Of a DNA stretch of 64,000 nucleotides, positions 42,961 to 54,479 are shown piece after piece; position 1 is the first letter of the stretch; each line of letters starts with the position of its first letter. Position numbers and translations under genes: made by a program. This stretch comes from Agrostemma githago (Eukaryota; Streptophyta; Magnoliopsida; Caryophyllales; Caryophyllaceae): NCBI GenBank assembly GCA_958450325.1, contig OY288256.1:13052557-13116556 (forward strand). The letters are read 5' to 3'. The notes under the pieces were generated by a model. The model made no database searches. It was not told the origin of the DNA and saw only the letters and a list, made by a program, of their open reading frames with translations.

Positions 42961-43746
42961 TTTATCACGTTAAACCGTGAGTCCTACAATAGCATTCGAG
43001 TCTCGTTAACCGTTTTTTGTGACTTAGGTCAACACGTGCCTAATTAATCACGTGAAACATCTTTTCAAAATCATGCATTAACTCATTTGCATCATTCTAT
43101 ACAATTCAATATTTGCACAAACCGTTAATATCGTTATACCGTTACTAACCGTTTGTTGTTTCTTTTGTCAATTTTGGTTGTTTATTTTATTATACTAAAA
43201 TGAACCCGCATGCTAAAATTCAACTTCGACGTTAGAATTAATTGCATTAAATCGACATAGAAACCCTTTCAATTCCATTCACATGCTTAGGGAAAATAAT
43301 CTTTGCATATCATTTTCCCGTTCAACTAACGTGCGTATTAGAAAGTCATTCGAGATCTTAGTAGAGGCCGCTAGTGCGGGCGGGGTTGGGTGTCCTTTGT
43401 GGGCTTCCCAACACGTACCCTCACCCCTTACTCAGAACCTCGGTTATCGGATGCCCGAAACCGTTGGCACACGAGAGTCATTCAATACACGATATCCGAT
43501 AATGTCGGTATCGGTATCAAATGCAAAGGGACGAACCCAATAAACTCTGACATCGGAAATGGGCCGTATTTTGTATACGGCCCACTACGACATAGAGTGG
43601 GTTCGAACGGGCCCGAACTCCCACAACGTTCGGTGGCGACTCAACTTCAATTTAAATTTCAATTCGATCCATTCTCATATGGAGATTCATTCGCCTACCC
43701 AAACCCGCGCGTGGCAGCGTCGGGGTGGACCTATGTCATGTCCACA

Positions 43747-44012
43747 CATTCACCCATCTAACAGTGGCAATATTGATAGTGCTAGGCCTTCCAGGCAACC
43801 AAGCAATGCCCACGTTTAACAGATCAAGGCCCCAACAAATACCCTTCCATCCCCAAGAGCTGCCACCATACCTAGGGGAATCGGGAGAGCCAATGTTGTG
43901 GTGCGGGCAAGAATACTTAGCAGTCATGATCCTACTCAGAGCTGATTCCGATTGCTGTAGGATTTTTCACCCAATCTTTCCAAGCAGAGCCTGGTTCATG
44001 CATTGGACATGA
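43747..44012 (-). pseudogene. LINE ORF2 segment upstream of the solo LTR insertion
   Basis: On the minus strand it reads MTAKYSCPHH, SSWGWKGICWGLDLLN and ATVRWVN up to the CATTC duplicate. Removing the LTR joins this directly to GLKPAVKAE at 30676, so both pieces are one LINE. A one-base frame change occurs near 43963. The LINE is 5'-truncated: CGAGC(TTT) at 44013-44020 matches CGAGC(TTT) beside the poly(A) at 29376-29383, a short target duplication. Confidence 0.8.
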
Positions 44013-44020
44013 CGAGCTTT

Positions 44021-45538
44021 CTAACTACTCGTGTTAGCTATTTTTTGTCTACAATTTAGCATTAATGCATTCTTAAAGGATAGCGAAGTCAGATGTTACA
44101 AAACATAGCAAAACCAAAGACAATGTAAATACACAGGTGTGCCATCGAATGAGATTGTGAGAACGAAATCGAGCAGCGGAGAAAGGAAGAAAACAAAAAA
44201 GATGGAGCAAGAAAACACAATAAAAAAGAAACCTGTAATTTAATTTCAAAGACTCGTATATCCTTTCAATGTCCACTTCTTTTAGTTCATAGAACAAATT
44301 CATGATCAAAGCTTGATTAGCTTGATCAGTTCTCAGGTAGAGGAAAAGAAACAGCACAAGTAACACAACTAGCTTTGAAGACCTTAACTGATTTTTTTAA
44401 AAAGTTAAGGTCATTAACTGTAACAAAAAAAAAAGTCATAGTTGACTTCTGAACGCAATACACCATGTATAAAGAGAGCCGCCATTTGCTGAACTGAATA
44501 AACACAGCTTGTTTCATCCATAAACTGCAGGTTGTAAATAGAGCAGCAGCAGCCTCACACAGTTTGAGTGCAGCCTGAACTGCATTTGAAAGGCTTCTTG
44601 CATCCAGGTTAAGGATTGCATCACATTTAAAATGCACTTAAGTATTAGCCCATCAGCTAGCTCACAGGAATAAGTGGGTCTTTGCTCTGTGTGTGGCGAA
44701 AATCAAGCAGAATCGAATGCAGGCTGCATTTGGGGCTTATCAGGTCAAACACGGATAGCAGGTGTTTAAGATGGCCACAACCGTAGGCTAGCTTGGTATG
44801 GAATGCAGCCTGTATTACTAAGAGACTCGGCCTCGCATTGCCGCACGACACAGCCTCTGCCATTCGTTACACAACCTGAATCTGCTGGTTATAGTGTAGC
44901 CAGTAACCAGGTATCACTTGTTCGAATGCACTTAAAATCACAGCCTGTGAATAGCAGAAGCTACTCATTAACTTGGCGATCAGAGCAACCTTGCATTTAC
45001 ACTGATACTGATTACTAATGTCCTAGCCTTATCGTACTCATTCCTAGCTTGTATCAGGTTATACTGCATCAGGGTATAGCTAATAGAACCAGCAGCGAGC
45101 ATTCACTTGAGCCAAAATAACCCTGCAGTGCAGTCACACCTTGATTCCCTAGCCCATTCTTGTCTTCTTCTCGTTCAGTCTTTTCAATTCTTCCATTTCT
45201 CTTCTTGTCTTGCATGGACACCGTGCTGGGAATACGGTCTTCGAGAGTCAAGGCCTCCGATAATCACACAAATGCAATACCAAGCCCAAAAACTCATAAT
45301 TAATAGTTTAGGTGAAATCCGACATATATCGATTAATTACCTCCACGCCTGGCATTACAAGCATGAAAACACGACTAAAATCGACCTAATAACTAGAAAC
45401 AATTGGACCCTGTCAGTTATCAAGAAAATTGCGAAACCATAAGAATGCAGTAAAATACAGAAGTTTCAGTGATCAAAACCTTATCCCAGTTTTAGTGTCA
45501 GTCTGTCATCAACAGTCTCACTGCCAGAATGCGATAAA
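44021..45538. other. Intergenic region 3' of the PPR gene
   Basis: No complete gene. A minus-strand exon-like block around 44345-44238 (TDQANQALIMNLFYELKEVD, followed by a GT) is open but isolated. The part near 45539 should contain the 3' untranslated region of the PPR gene. No repeat ends were found. Confidence 0.4.
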
Positions 45539-47323
45539 CTAAAGTGCGTTTTGCAGGCATTCCTCCTCCATGATCATATGCATCTGTAGATGACCTAAAA
45601 CTAACACTATTTCCTTAACCTGAGGATGTGTTAGACCACCTGATACAAATTCCCATAGCGTACCATTAGCTTCAATAGCACTAAATCCAGCTTCTTTTTT
45701 TGCACCACTATCCCTCATCGCTCCCTTTACTTTTTTTACTTCTGTCCATCTCTTTTCCATGGCATACAAGTTCCTGAGTAAAACATAGTTTACAACATTT
45801 AACGGGTTTACTTTAACAGCTTCATTTAACACTCTCTCAGCTCGAAACAAATCTTTTCGGTTCACACAAGCAGAGAGGAAAGAGCTAATGACTATCTCGT
45901 TAGCCTCGTATGGCATGGACTGTAGCACTTTCTCGGCTTCATCTAAGTCCCCTATTCTACCAAGGAGGTCAATGATGCAACCATAATGCTCAATTTGTGG
46001 AGTGAGACCGAACTTCTCCATCTCTTTAAGCCATTTCATTCCCTCATTGACTAACCCGCTATGGCTGCAAGCAGACAGAACACCGATCATTGTTATTGAA
46101 TTTGGTGTTTGTCCACTTTGTATCATCTCATCAAACACTTGTAATGCTTCATTGCCATATCCATTCACTGCTAACCCATTTATAACGGCATTCCATGAAC
46201 ACGTGGCCTTTCGCGGGATCTTTTCAAAGATACACATAGCCTTGGTGATATCGCCACATTTTGCATACATATCTATCAATGAAGTGCTTATTTTGATCTG
46301 TTGGTCTAATTTTTTCCTCTTGACATACTCATGTATACAACATCCCATATCCAATGCACCTAAATCAGCAATTGCAGGCAGAATACTGATGATGGTAACT
46401 TGGTCAGCTTCAATCATGGTATTCAACTGCATTTCACGGAATAGCTTCAAAGCTTCACGAGGTTGTTTATTTTGAGAATACCCACCAATCATAGCGTTCC
46501 AAGAAATCCGATTCCTTTCGGGCATAGCATCAAATACAATCCTGGCAGTCGCTGTGTCATTATTATCGCAAAACCCAGAAATCATAGTCGTCCAAGATAC
46601 GACATTCCTATAGGGCATCATCTGAAACAAACGTTGAGCCGAGGTCATGTCCCCTACTTTCACATAAGCATCAATTATGGCGTTGTAAGCTAATATGTCC
46701 TTATCAGGCATGTCAGTAAAGTACTTGCTAGCATTGAAAATGTCCCCGGACTTAGCATACCCACATACCAAAGCAGTCCAAGACACAACACTTGTCTTAG
46801 GCATTTCATCAAACATCCTCCGTGCAGAACCCATGTCACACATCTTGGCATACATATCCACCATCGACGTAGAAACAAACAAATCCGAAGCAAACCCAGT
46901 TTTAATTAACCGGGTATGCAACTGTTTACCTTCCCAGCTGTACAAATTAGAGCTACAAGATTTTGACAAGAACAAAAAAGTATAAAGGTCAGGAACAAAA
47001 TGCGGCATCCTCAACAAATCCCTGAAAAGAAACAAGGCCTCATCAAACTGGTGATTAGCGCCATGGGATTTGATCATAACGTTGCAGAGAAAAGGATCGG
47101 TTTTGAAAAGAATTTGGTCGAACACTTGGCGTGCATGCTGGATGCCGGGTTTTGGGAGGAAGGGAGAGGAACATGCATCAATGAATTTAGTGATGATGTT
47201 AAGATTAGTATCCAGATTGTTGCAAACAATGAAACCGTGGATTTGAAGGAGTGATTCTCTGGTTTGGCGTTGTTGGAGCAGAGAGACACACTTTCTTTCA
47301 GTGGGACTCCATAGCCCACTCAT
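45539..47323 (-). CDS. Pentatricopeptide repeat protein, PLS class, E subgroup
   Basis: An intact, intronless 594-aa ORF. PPR proteins of this class bind organellar RNA, usually to help C-to-U editing or maturation in mitochondria or plastids. The protein is a near-continuous series of P, L and S motifs from about residue 60 (ARQVFDQILFKTDPFLCNVMI) to about 470, with canonical units such as VVSWTALVCGYAKSGDIFNA, LAYNAIIDAYVKVGDMTSA and ATCSWNAVINGLAVNGYGNEA. The C-terminus carries E and E+ like motifs (EANEIVISSFLSAC, GFSAIEANGTLWEFVSGG) and no DYW domain. The N-terminus may be a targeting peptide but is not strongly basic. The start at 47323 is the first Met in frame. It resembles, from memory only, the At2g44880 group of Arabidopsis. 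Confidence 0.93.
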   Translation of the reverse strand: MSGLWSPTERKCVSLLQQRQTRESLLQIHGFIVCNNLDTNLNIITKFIDACSSPFLPKPGIQHARQVFDQILFKTDPFLCNVMIKSHGANHQFDEALFLFRDLLRMPHFVPDLYTFLFLSKSCSSNLYSWEGKQLHTRLIKTGFASDLFVSTSMVDMYAKMCDMGSARRMFDEMPKTSVVSWTALVCGYAKSGDIFNASKYFTDMPDKDILAYNAIIDAYVKVGDMTSAQRLFQMMPYRNVVSWTTMISGFCDNNDTATARIVFDAMPERNRISWNAMIGGYSQNKQPREALKLFREMQLNTMIEADQVTIISILPAIADLGALDMGCCIHEYVKRKKLDQQIKISTSLIDMYAKCGDITKAMCIFEKIPRKATCSWNAVINGLAVNGYGNEALQVFDEMIQSGQTPNSITMIGVLSACSHSGLVNEGMKWLKEMEKFGLTPQIEHYGCIIDLLGRIGDLDEAEKVLQSMPYEANEIVISSFLSACVNRKDLFRAERVLNEAVKVNPLNVVNYVLLRNLYAMEKRWTEVKKVKGAMRDSGAKKEAGFSAIEANGTLWEFVSGGLTHPQVKEIVLVLGHLQMHMIMEEECLQNAL

Positions 47324-47509
47324 TCTTGCTCTCTTTCAAAAACCTTTCGTTTTATACGCCAATGGAGGTCCAGCCATCGTACACCTATACACTTACATTC
47401 GAGAGGTGACAATTGGACGGGTTGGGTTATATGGATCCCGGATATATCGGTCAACATCCTTTTTGAGTCACATTGGATTTGGGTCAAATCATTGTCGCGT
47501 CTAGTTACT
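47324..47509 (-). promoter_or_regulatory. Short 5' region of the PPR gene, with TATA-like site
   Basis: About 185 bases separate the start codon from the copia 3' LTR. On the minus strand GTATAAAAC (about 47349-47357) lies roughly 30 bases upstream of the ATG, and an ATTGG (reverse CCAAT) precedes it. If used, this TATA would leave almost no leader, so the true start site is uncertain. Confidence 0.35.
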
Positions 47510-47641
47510 TCATAAAAAATTTGTGTCTTGACATACAATCTATGCCTCCTTATATATATGGCTACACACATAAAGACATCATAATACATTATGATAAGGA
47601 AAGATTTACCCTAGATATACTTACCATAAGTATTTATAACA

Positions 47642-47655
47642 CTCCCCCTGACGGC
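47642..47655 (-). promoter_or_regulatory. Polypurine tract of the short-LTR copia element
   Basis: Minus-strand GTCAGGGGGAG immediately before the TGTTATAAATAC start of the 3' LTR. Confidence 0.6.
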
Positions 47656-47847
47656 CGGCTAGTAGCCCAAAAATGTGTCCACGATTACAACTTTCAATAG
47701 AGGTAAGGAGTAAATCAAAAACTTAATATGTATTGCACATATTCAGATACCCCGTTAAAACCTTGACAAGGAAAACCCAGTGGAAAAAAAACCTTGACGA
47801 AGGAAAAAGAGTACACCATAATAGGTCCAAACATACTATCAAAACAT

Positions 47848-48609
47848 TTAAGGAACTAAATCCTTGAGGCGACACATTCCAATCTTGTGGACTAGTTTCT
47901 TGAATGTTGCAGTCGGTAAAGCTTTGGTAAGTAGGTCTGCCAAGTTGTCATTTGAACGCACTTGCTGGATGTCAATGTCACCCTGCTTTTGTAGCTCGTG
48001 TGTACAGAAAAACTTTGGACTGATATGTTTCGTTCGATCATCTTTGATAAAGCCCTCTTTTAGTTGTGCAATACAAGCAGCATTGTCTTCGCACAATATT
48101 ATTGGTACATCCTTAATCGAAGGGAGTCCACATGAGTCTTGAATACGGTGTATTACCGACCTTAGCTATAAGCATTCACGACTTGTCTCATGTATTGCTA
48201 GTAACTCAGAATGGTTTGTAGAAGTAGCCGCAATTGTTTGTTTCACTGACCGCCATGATATAGCTGTATCTCCATATGTGAACAAATAGCCTGTTTGAGA
48301 TTTTCCTTTGTGTGGATCAGAACGGTAACCTGCATCTCCATACCCAACTAGTTTTGATTTAGATTCATATGAGTAAAATAAACCTAAATCAATGGTACCA
48401 CTAAGATATTGGAGTAAGTGTTTGACTCCATTCCAGTGTCTTTTAGTTGGGGCAGAGGTATATCTAGCCAATAAATTCACTGAAAAAGCGATGTCAGGTC
48501 TTGTGGAGTTACCGAGATACATGAGAGTGCCAACTGCACTCAAATAAGGTACTTCTGGTCCAAGGAGTTCTTCCCCATCCTCTTTAGGACGAAATGGATC
48601 TTTATGCAC
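47848..48609 (-). pseudogene. pol: Copia RNase H, one in-frame stop
   Basis: The frame 48609-48166 carries the RT/RNase H connection (YLSAVGTLMYLGNSTRPDIA) and RNase H (GYGDAGYRSDPHKGKSQTGY, TNHSELLAIHE). A TAG at 48166-48168 is followed in the same frame by CEDNAACIAQLKEG and ADLLTKALPTATFKKLVHKIG to 47848. It lies in a different frame from RT, so there is a frameshift near 48610. Confidence 0.9.
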
Positions 48610-49790
48610 ACATCGAGTGATCTTACAACCATGGGAGAACTTAATGGATGTGCTTTATCCATATAGAAGCGTTTTAAGACCTTTTCGGTATAAGTGAATT
48701 GGTGAACAAATATCCCGTTCGTGACATGTACAATTTGTAAACCAAGACAGAACTTAGTTTTACCAAGATCTTTCATCTCAAATTTCTTTTGTAAATAATC
48801 AGCGCTTTCAGTGATCTCTACTTGAGTACCAATGAGATTTAAATCATCAACATGTACTGCGATAATAGCAAAACCTGAACAAGATTTCTTAATGAACACG
48901 CATGGACAAATGACATTATTAGTGTATCCTTGTTTTACCAAGTATTCACTAAGTCTATTATACCACATTTTTCCAGATTGCTTTAGTCCATATAGAGCTC
49001 TTTGAAGCTTTATTGAGTATATACTACGTTGTTTGGATATCTTTTCATGTATAGGAAGTCCCTCGGGAATTTTCATGTAGATGTTGCTATCAAGTGACCC
49101 ATAAAGATAGGTCGTGACTACATCCATAAGATGCATGTCAAGCTTTTCAGAAGCCGCCAAGCAAATAAAAAACCGAAATGTAATGCCATCCATCACTAGA
49201 GAATAAGATTCTTGGTAATCTATACCAGGTCTTTGTGAGAAACCTTGTGCAACGAGTCGAGCTTTATATCTCACAATTTCATTTTTCTCATTGCGTTTTC
49301 TGACGAATACCCATTTATATCCGACGGCTTTTACACCTTTTGGAGTTTCAGCAATTGAACCAAAAATGTTCCGTTTTGCTAATGAGTTAAACTCTGCTTG
49401 GATTGCATCCTTCCACATTTGCCAATCTTTTCGATTTTTACATTCTTCTACCGATTGTGGTTCAGGATCCTCAATATTTTTCATGACGTTCAGAGCAACT
49501 GTGAATGCAAATATATCATCAGGAATGATTGCATTTCTATCCCAACTTTCTTTTATACCAACAAAGTTTATGGAAATCTCGCTGTTTTGAGCTCCATTAT
49601 CCTCATCACGTGCAACTACGTTCTCCGTAATTGATTGTTCAATCAAGTTTTCGGATAGAGAGTCCTTTTCTAGAAAGGCAGTTGTTAACCTCTTTTTACG
49701 GGGAACTAAATCTTTTGCACCAAGAGGTCTCCCACGCTTTAAGTGTGGCTTGGGCTCATTTTTATTATCATGATTTCCTACTGGATTCAC
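48540..49790 (-). pseudogene. pol: Copia reverse transcriptase
   Basis: Contains the RT core: WKDAIQAEFNSLAKRNI, YKWVFVRKRNEKNEIVRYKA, a LMDVVTTYLYGSLD motif and an altered catalytic box AVHVDDLNLIG (His where copia RTs have Tyr). A basic, low-complexity part precedes it (KRGRPLGAKDLVPRKKR). The frame is lost after about residue 395. The gap 49791-50101 between integrase and RT contains no long ORF because of further stops. Confidence 0.9.
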
Positions 49791-50101
49791 AATTTTGCTG
49801 GGGAATTTGCAGCATGAATATGTGACTTGGTTATCCTTCCTGTATCCGTAAATGCGTCGGGAATCCTATTTGCAATATTTTGCAAATGTATGATCCTTTG
49901 AACCTCTAGTTCGCACTGCTTTGTACGGGGATCAAAATGGACTAGTGTTGGTGTATTCCAAGAAATTTCTCGGCTTTCCTCAAGATTAAGCTTTTCTTCC
50001 TTAATGACGGAAAATTTGACTCATCAAACTGACAGTCAGCAAATCTTGCTTTAAAGACATCTCCTGTGAGAGGCTCTAAATATTTTATGATAGATGGGGG
50101 C

Positions 50102-50974
50102 TCATAGCCGACATATATACCGAGCTAGTTTACGTTGGGGTCCCATTTTTGCTCTTTGAGGTGGAGCTATAGGGACATAAACTGCACAACCACAAGTTCT
50201 AAGGTGAGAGATATTTAGTTGATGCCCAAACACAAGTTGTACGAGTGAGTAATGCTGATAACTCGTTGGTCTAATCCGTACTAGTGTTGCGACATGTAAT
50301 ATTGCATGAGCCCATGCTAAAGATGGCAATTTGGACCTTAAGATTAATGGTCGAGCAATTAATTGTAAACGTTTAATAAAAGACTTAGGTAGACCATTTT
50401 GAGTATGCACATGGGCAACAGGATGTTCAACATCAATGCCAATTGACATGCAATATTCATCAAATATTTTAGATGTAAATTCTCTAGCATTATCCATACG
50501 AATAGTTCTGATTGGGAAATCTGGGAAGTGAGCTCGTAATCTAATAATTTGCGAAAGGAGTCTTGCAAACGCAACAGTGCGAGTTGAAAGGAGGCAAACA
50601 TGAGACCATCGTGTTGAGGCGTCAATTAGGACCATAAAATAACGAAATGGTCCAAAGGAAGGGTGAATTGGCCCACAAATATCACCTTGGATTCGTTGCA
50701 AGAAATTTGGTGATATAATATCAACCTTCATTAAGGATGGTCTAATGATTAATTTGCCCTTATAACAAGCCTTGCAAGGACAATCTTTGATTGATAGGAC
50801 TTTTAGATGCTCTAAAGGATGCCCATGTGAGTTTTCAATAACTCGACACATCATTGTTGATCCTGGATGACTTAGACGATCATGCCATAACTTAAAAACA
50901 TTTGGATCAGAACTTTTCACATGTTTCACAAACTGTGATTCAATGAGGATAGTATGATATAATCCGGAAGGCAA
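50102..50974 (-). pseudogene. pol: Copia integrase
   Basis: GAG-pre-integrase zinc motif (LWHDRLSHPG ... CPCKACYKGK), then the integrase core with Asp in QGDICGPIHP, Asp in RMDNAREF, and the position of the catalytic Glu altered (HTQNGLPKSFIKR, Lys where Glu is expected). It is therefore unlikely to be active even apart from the broken frames. Confidence 0.85.
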
Positions 50975-50989
50975 AGCATGAAGTTTTTC

Positions 50990-51427
50990 TTATATGGGCT
51001 TTTTTCCAAAGATAATATCAGTGATGCACAAGTATTCTATGTCAGCCTCAATTGTCGTCTCAAGATGGTATCCATTGAGGCGGATATCTTTAAAACTCAA
51101 CAAGTTTCGTTCCGATCTTGTTGAATATAAAGCATCACGAATGTTGATTTTCGTACCATTAGGTAATATCAAAAGTGTTTTTCCGTGACCTTCAATAATA
51201 TTTGATGTCCCTGATATTGTGCTAACATTGGCCGCAGCTAACGTTAAATGGGAGAAAAATCGCTTGTTGCGAATGATTGTATGTGTTGTTCCACTGTCTA
51301 CAAGACATACATCGTCACTATTTATTTTCAATATTCCATAAGCAGTATCCATATTCCTTTGAAAAAGAATAAAAATAAACATAAGCATAGAGAAAATATA
51401 ATAAATAATAATTGAAAACGAAATCAA
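50990..51427 (-). pseudogene. pol: Copia aspartic protease
   Basis: Active-site motif LVDSGTTHTI near residue 48 of the frame, followed by a typical copia protease fold (SGTSNIIEGHGKTLLILPNG). It is separated from integrase by a stop at 50990. Confidence 0.8.
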
Positions 51428-51699
51428 ATATCATTACTAGAGAAAATAACAAACGGACACATGACGAAAATTGATAAGAAATTAAATTAATAGAACATAA
51501 ATTTAAAACGGGACAATCAATGTCACTTATTCTAAGTAAATTACTACGTAATTCTAATAATTAAACTTAGACATCATTGAGAAAAGATCCGACATCCTCA
51601 AATTCATCATTTCCATTTGTATGAGTCTTGAAATCAGGAAGATCAAGATGGACACATCATTTAATGGCACTTCATATTGGGCAAAATTTGTTTAAGCTT

Positions 51700-52516
51700 C
51701 CTTGGCCTGAATGGAAGCTTTATAGAGATGAACAAGATGTCTTGGTGTACGACAAACATTTGACCAATGTCCAGATGAGCCACATCGATGACATATGGAT
51801 TAATTTTTCTTCCCTTTATTGGAGTTAGAATCACTTGTCATTTTCTGAATGGATTTTTTAGGACCAAAGTTATGTCCATTCTTTTTTCCACCTCTTGCAG
51901 ATACACTAGCATTTTCTTAATGAATAGGGATAGGTGATGAACCAGTGGGATGAGTTTGATGATTTTGTATTAATAACTCATTGTTTTGTTCACCAACCAA
52001 AAGACAAGATATGAGCTCTGAATATTTCTGAAATCGACGCTCGCGGTATTGTTGTTGTAAAACAACATTCGAGGCATGAAAAGTAGAAAAGGTTTTCTCC
52101 AACAGATCAGAATTAGTGATAGTTTCTCCGCATAATTTCAAACGAGAAACAATTTGAAAAAGTGTTGAATTATAATCAGTGACACTTTTAAAATCTTGTA
52201 GTCGGAGGTGCATCCATTCGAACCATGCACGTGGGAGGATGACAGTTTTTTGTTGGTCAAAACGACCTATTAATTTCGTCCACAGATTGTACGGATCTTT
52301 CACCGTAAGATACTGTGCCTTCAAAGATTCGTCAAGGTGACGACGGAGAAAAATCAATGCCTTAGACCGATTCTCAAGGGATTCCTTGCTGTCTTTTTTA
52401 ATGGTTTCCCCCAAAGATGAAGCGTTTAGGTGCATTATAGCATCTAAGGTCCACATCAAATAATTATGTCCTGATATGTCCAGAGCTGTAAATTCAAGCT
52501 TTGAAAGATTCGACAT
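51700..52516 (-). pseudogene. gag: Copia gag with UBN2 domain and zinc knuckle
   Basis: The frame 52516-51917 starts MSNLSKLEFTALDISG and shows the gag helical domain (LWTKLIGRFDQQKTVILPRA, LRLQDFKSVTDYN). After a frame change a CCHC knuckle (CHRCGSSGHWSNVC) is readable at about 51800-51759, and the frame ends near 51700. Confidence 0.8.
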
Positions 52517-53500
52517 CTAATAAAATTTGGATGTCAGTAAAGGAATCAAGAAAAACTAAGATGAAAAATAAAATAATAATAAACATGGTACGTCATAATT
52601 ACACAATTATTTAATAGCAATAAATCATGATTAATATATACGAGATACCCGGTTTATTAATATACGGTAATAGTTAGTATTTATTATCATGGTTTGTGCA
52701 AGAAAAAAATATAACATGCAAGGAAAACAAAAACACAAATTTTTTCATAAGAATCAATAAGGAAAGAGAAGTAAATAGAAATTATGGTTTCAACTTTATT
52801 TAGGTATGAATGAAAACCCTTACAAGTATAAAAGTTGCAAACCATTAGCCGAAAAACTTTTAATTACTCTATTTTTTAATTCCAATATTAGTCACCACGT
52901 GGATGAAATAATTTGCCAATGAATTGAAATGGCTGGAATCATAATAATGAATATTGAGTACTGAGAGTGGTAAGGCAATAATACAGATTCAAAGTGTGCG
53001 CAAAAAGGAAGCACAAAGAAATTATTCCGTAGATGAGAAACAAAAAAAACAAAATATATAAGCCCAAATATATAGTACAATTTAAAAAATATATGAAGTA
53101 AGTATGAAAGGATGAAAGTAAAATAAAACAAAATTATGATTTCTGTTTATGGTCATACAATAATTTACAATGTAGGGTAGATGTTACCCTAAAATATATT
53201 GTTTGAGGCACCAACAACAAAGTTAATAATGAAATACAATAAAAATAAAGACGTATGATATACTCCGCAATGTTTACAAATGACTTTAAAAAAAACTTTT
53301 TATTAGAAAGGAAAAGAAAATTGAAAAACAATAAATAATAAAGAACCTTCAAGACTACATGTTATACATCATGAGATGTAGATGTAGAATTTCTTTTTTT
53401 TTTTTTTTTTCCAAAACTCAATCTCTACCATGATACCTACCGTACTATGATGTTAGAATTAATAATACCTACTGTGAAATTGAGCTACGTGCTGATAACG

Positions 53501-53649
53501 TGTTATAAAAGGTAAAAGCTTTTATTCAATGTGTGTCTTGACATACAACCTATGTCTCCTTATATATAGGGCTACACACATAAGGACACCATAATACATA
53601 TGGTAAGGAAAGATTTACCTAGATATCCTTACCATAAGTATTTATAACA
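53501..53649 (-). repeat. 5' LTR of the short-LTR copia element (149 bp)
   Basis: TG...CA termini as inverted TGTTATAA ends. The sequence just inside, on the minus strand, is CGTTATCAGCACG, not the usual TGGTATCAGAGC. A poly(T) run of over 20 bases lies at 53390-53411 in the leader. Confidence 0.75.
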
Positions 53650-54027
53650 AGATTTGATTTAATTACTTTGTTATTAATATTAACTTTCCTAAAAAAAATA
53701 TCAAATCACTTTCATTTGGATGAATCAACAAGATTGATAGTAGTTCAATCATCAATCTTATCAAGTTGGGTTCGGGTTCAAGTTTGCGTCACTGATTATT
53801 CGGTTGTATTAGGTGTTGGGTCACAAGCGGATCGGGTCAGATCAGTTTCGGGTTACTAAATTTTCGGATTTTATCAGATCGGGTTTCGGATGAGCGGGTC
53901 GAATCGAGTGTTGTCAGCTCTATTTTTTTTCCAACTCTATTTAATACACTGATTTACGAAGATTTCCTAAATTTTTTATAGTTACACTGTTACAGTAACT
54001 TCTTGTTTGCCACATATTGATAAATCA
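53650..54027. other. Intergenic, GGGTCGGGT-rich sequence
   Basis: Degenerate GGGT(T)CGGGT-type low-complexity repeat around 53765-53920. No gene seen. Confidence 0.4.
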
Positions 54028-54461
54028 CTAGGCTTAAGTCCATGAAAATTCACGGGTCTTCCATCAATTTTTGACATTCGTAAGTGTATATACCACCCGT
54101 AGGGGCATAACACAGTTAACAAATCTCTACCATCAGCATATCCACTTACAAAACTCTATGATTAGTATGTCCACTTTCTCTTAACGTACGTGCAACAAAA
54201 GTACAGTTGATGTCATATTGCAAAAGTTGAGAAATTAGTATTTGTGCATTATGAAGTTTAGATGTTTGAACCAACAGTCTAAAGTGTTTTGATGGTATGT
54301 AATTATAAAATAAATTACTCTTTTAGTAATTTGTTGTCTATTGTCAGTTTGAAATGAACTCAATTTAGTAGTTACATTTACAAATATGTTGGTATTTATT
54401 TGGACATAATTTTATTATTCAACTTTATATTAATCTCGTCGACAAAATAAATAAATTATAA
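54028..54461 (-). mobile_element. Helitron 3' end
   Basis: On the minus strand it ends CTAG then T at 54028, preceded by ACCCGTGAATTTTCATGG, an imperfect hairpin like those at 7602 and 16220. The extent to the right is uncertain. Only the end is supported. Confidence 0.45.
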
Positions 54462-54479
54462 TACTACAAGATTAATCGC

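Larger units (their letters stand above)
30672..43751 (+). mobile_element. Solo LTR of the 2.5-kb family, itself split by a SIRE element
   Basis: The LTR 30677-43746 begins TGTAGACACCCGCATTTTG and ends CATGTCCACA, with CATTC duplicated at 30672-30676 and 43747-43751. LTR sequence occupies 30677-31856 and 42403-43746, about 2.5 kb in total; the rest is the nested copia element. No internal gypsy region is present, so it is a solo LTR from recombination. It interrupts a LINE reading frame that is continuous once the LTR is removed. A TATA-like ATATAAATAG lies near 31298. Confidence 0.9.
47510..53649 (-). mobile_element. Decayed Ty1/copia element with very short LTRs
   Basis: Minus-strand element. 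The right (5') LTR 53501-53649 is 149 bp, TGTTATAA...TTTATAACA. The left (3') LTR ends at 47641 directly beside a polypurine tract (minus CAGGGGGAG) but its outer end is eroded near 47510. Both contain GTGTCTTGACATACAA and ATAGGGCTACACAC-like sequence. All pol domains are recognisable in order but broken by stops and frame changes. No target duplication was found, owing to the lost left border. Lineage not settled. Confidence 0.85.

Noticed and set aside
43283..43819. Several overlapping plus-strand ORFs at the end of the 2.5-kb LTR
   Set aside because: They lie wholly within LTR sequence; the same LTR part gives different ORFs in the other copies, so they are not conserved coding.
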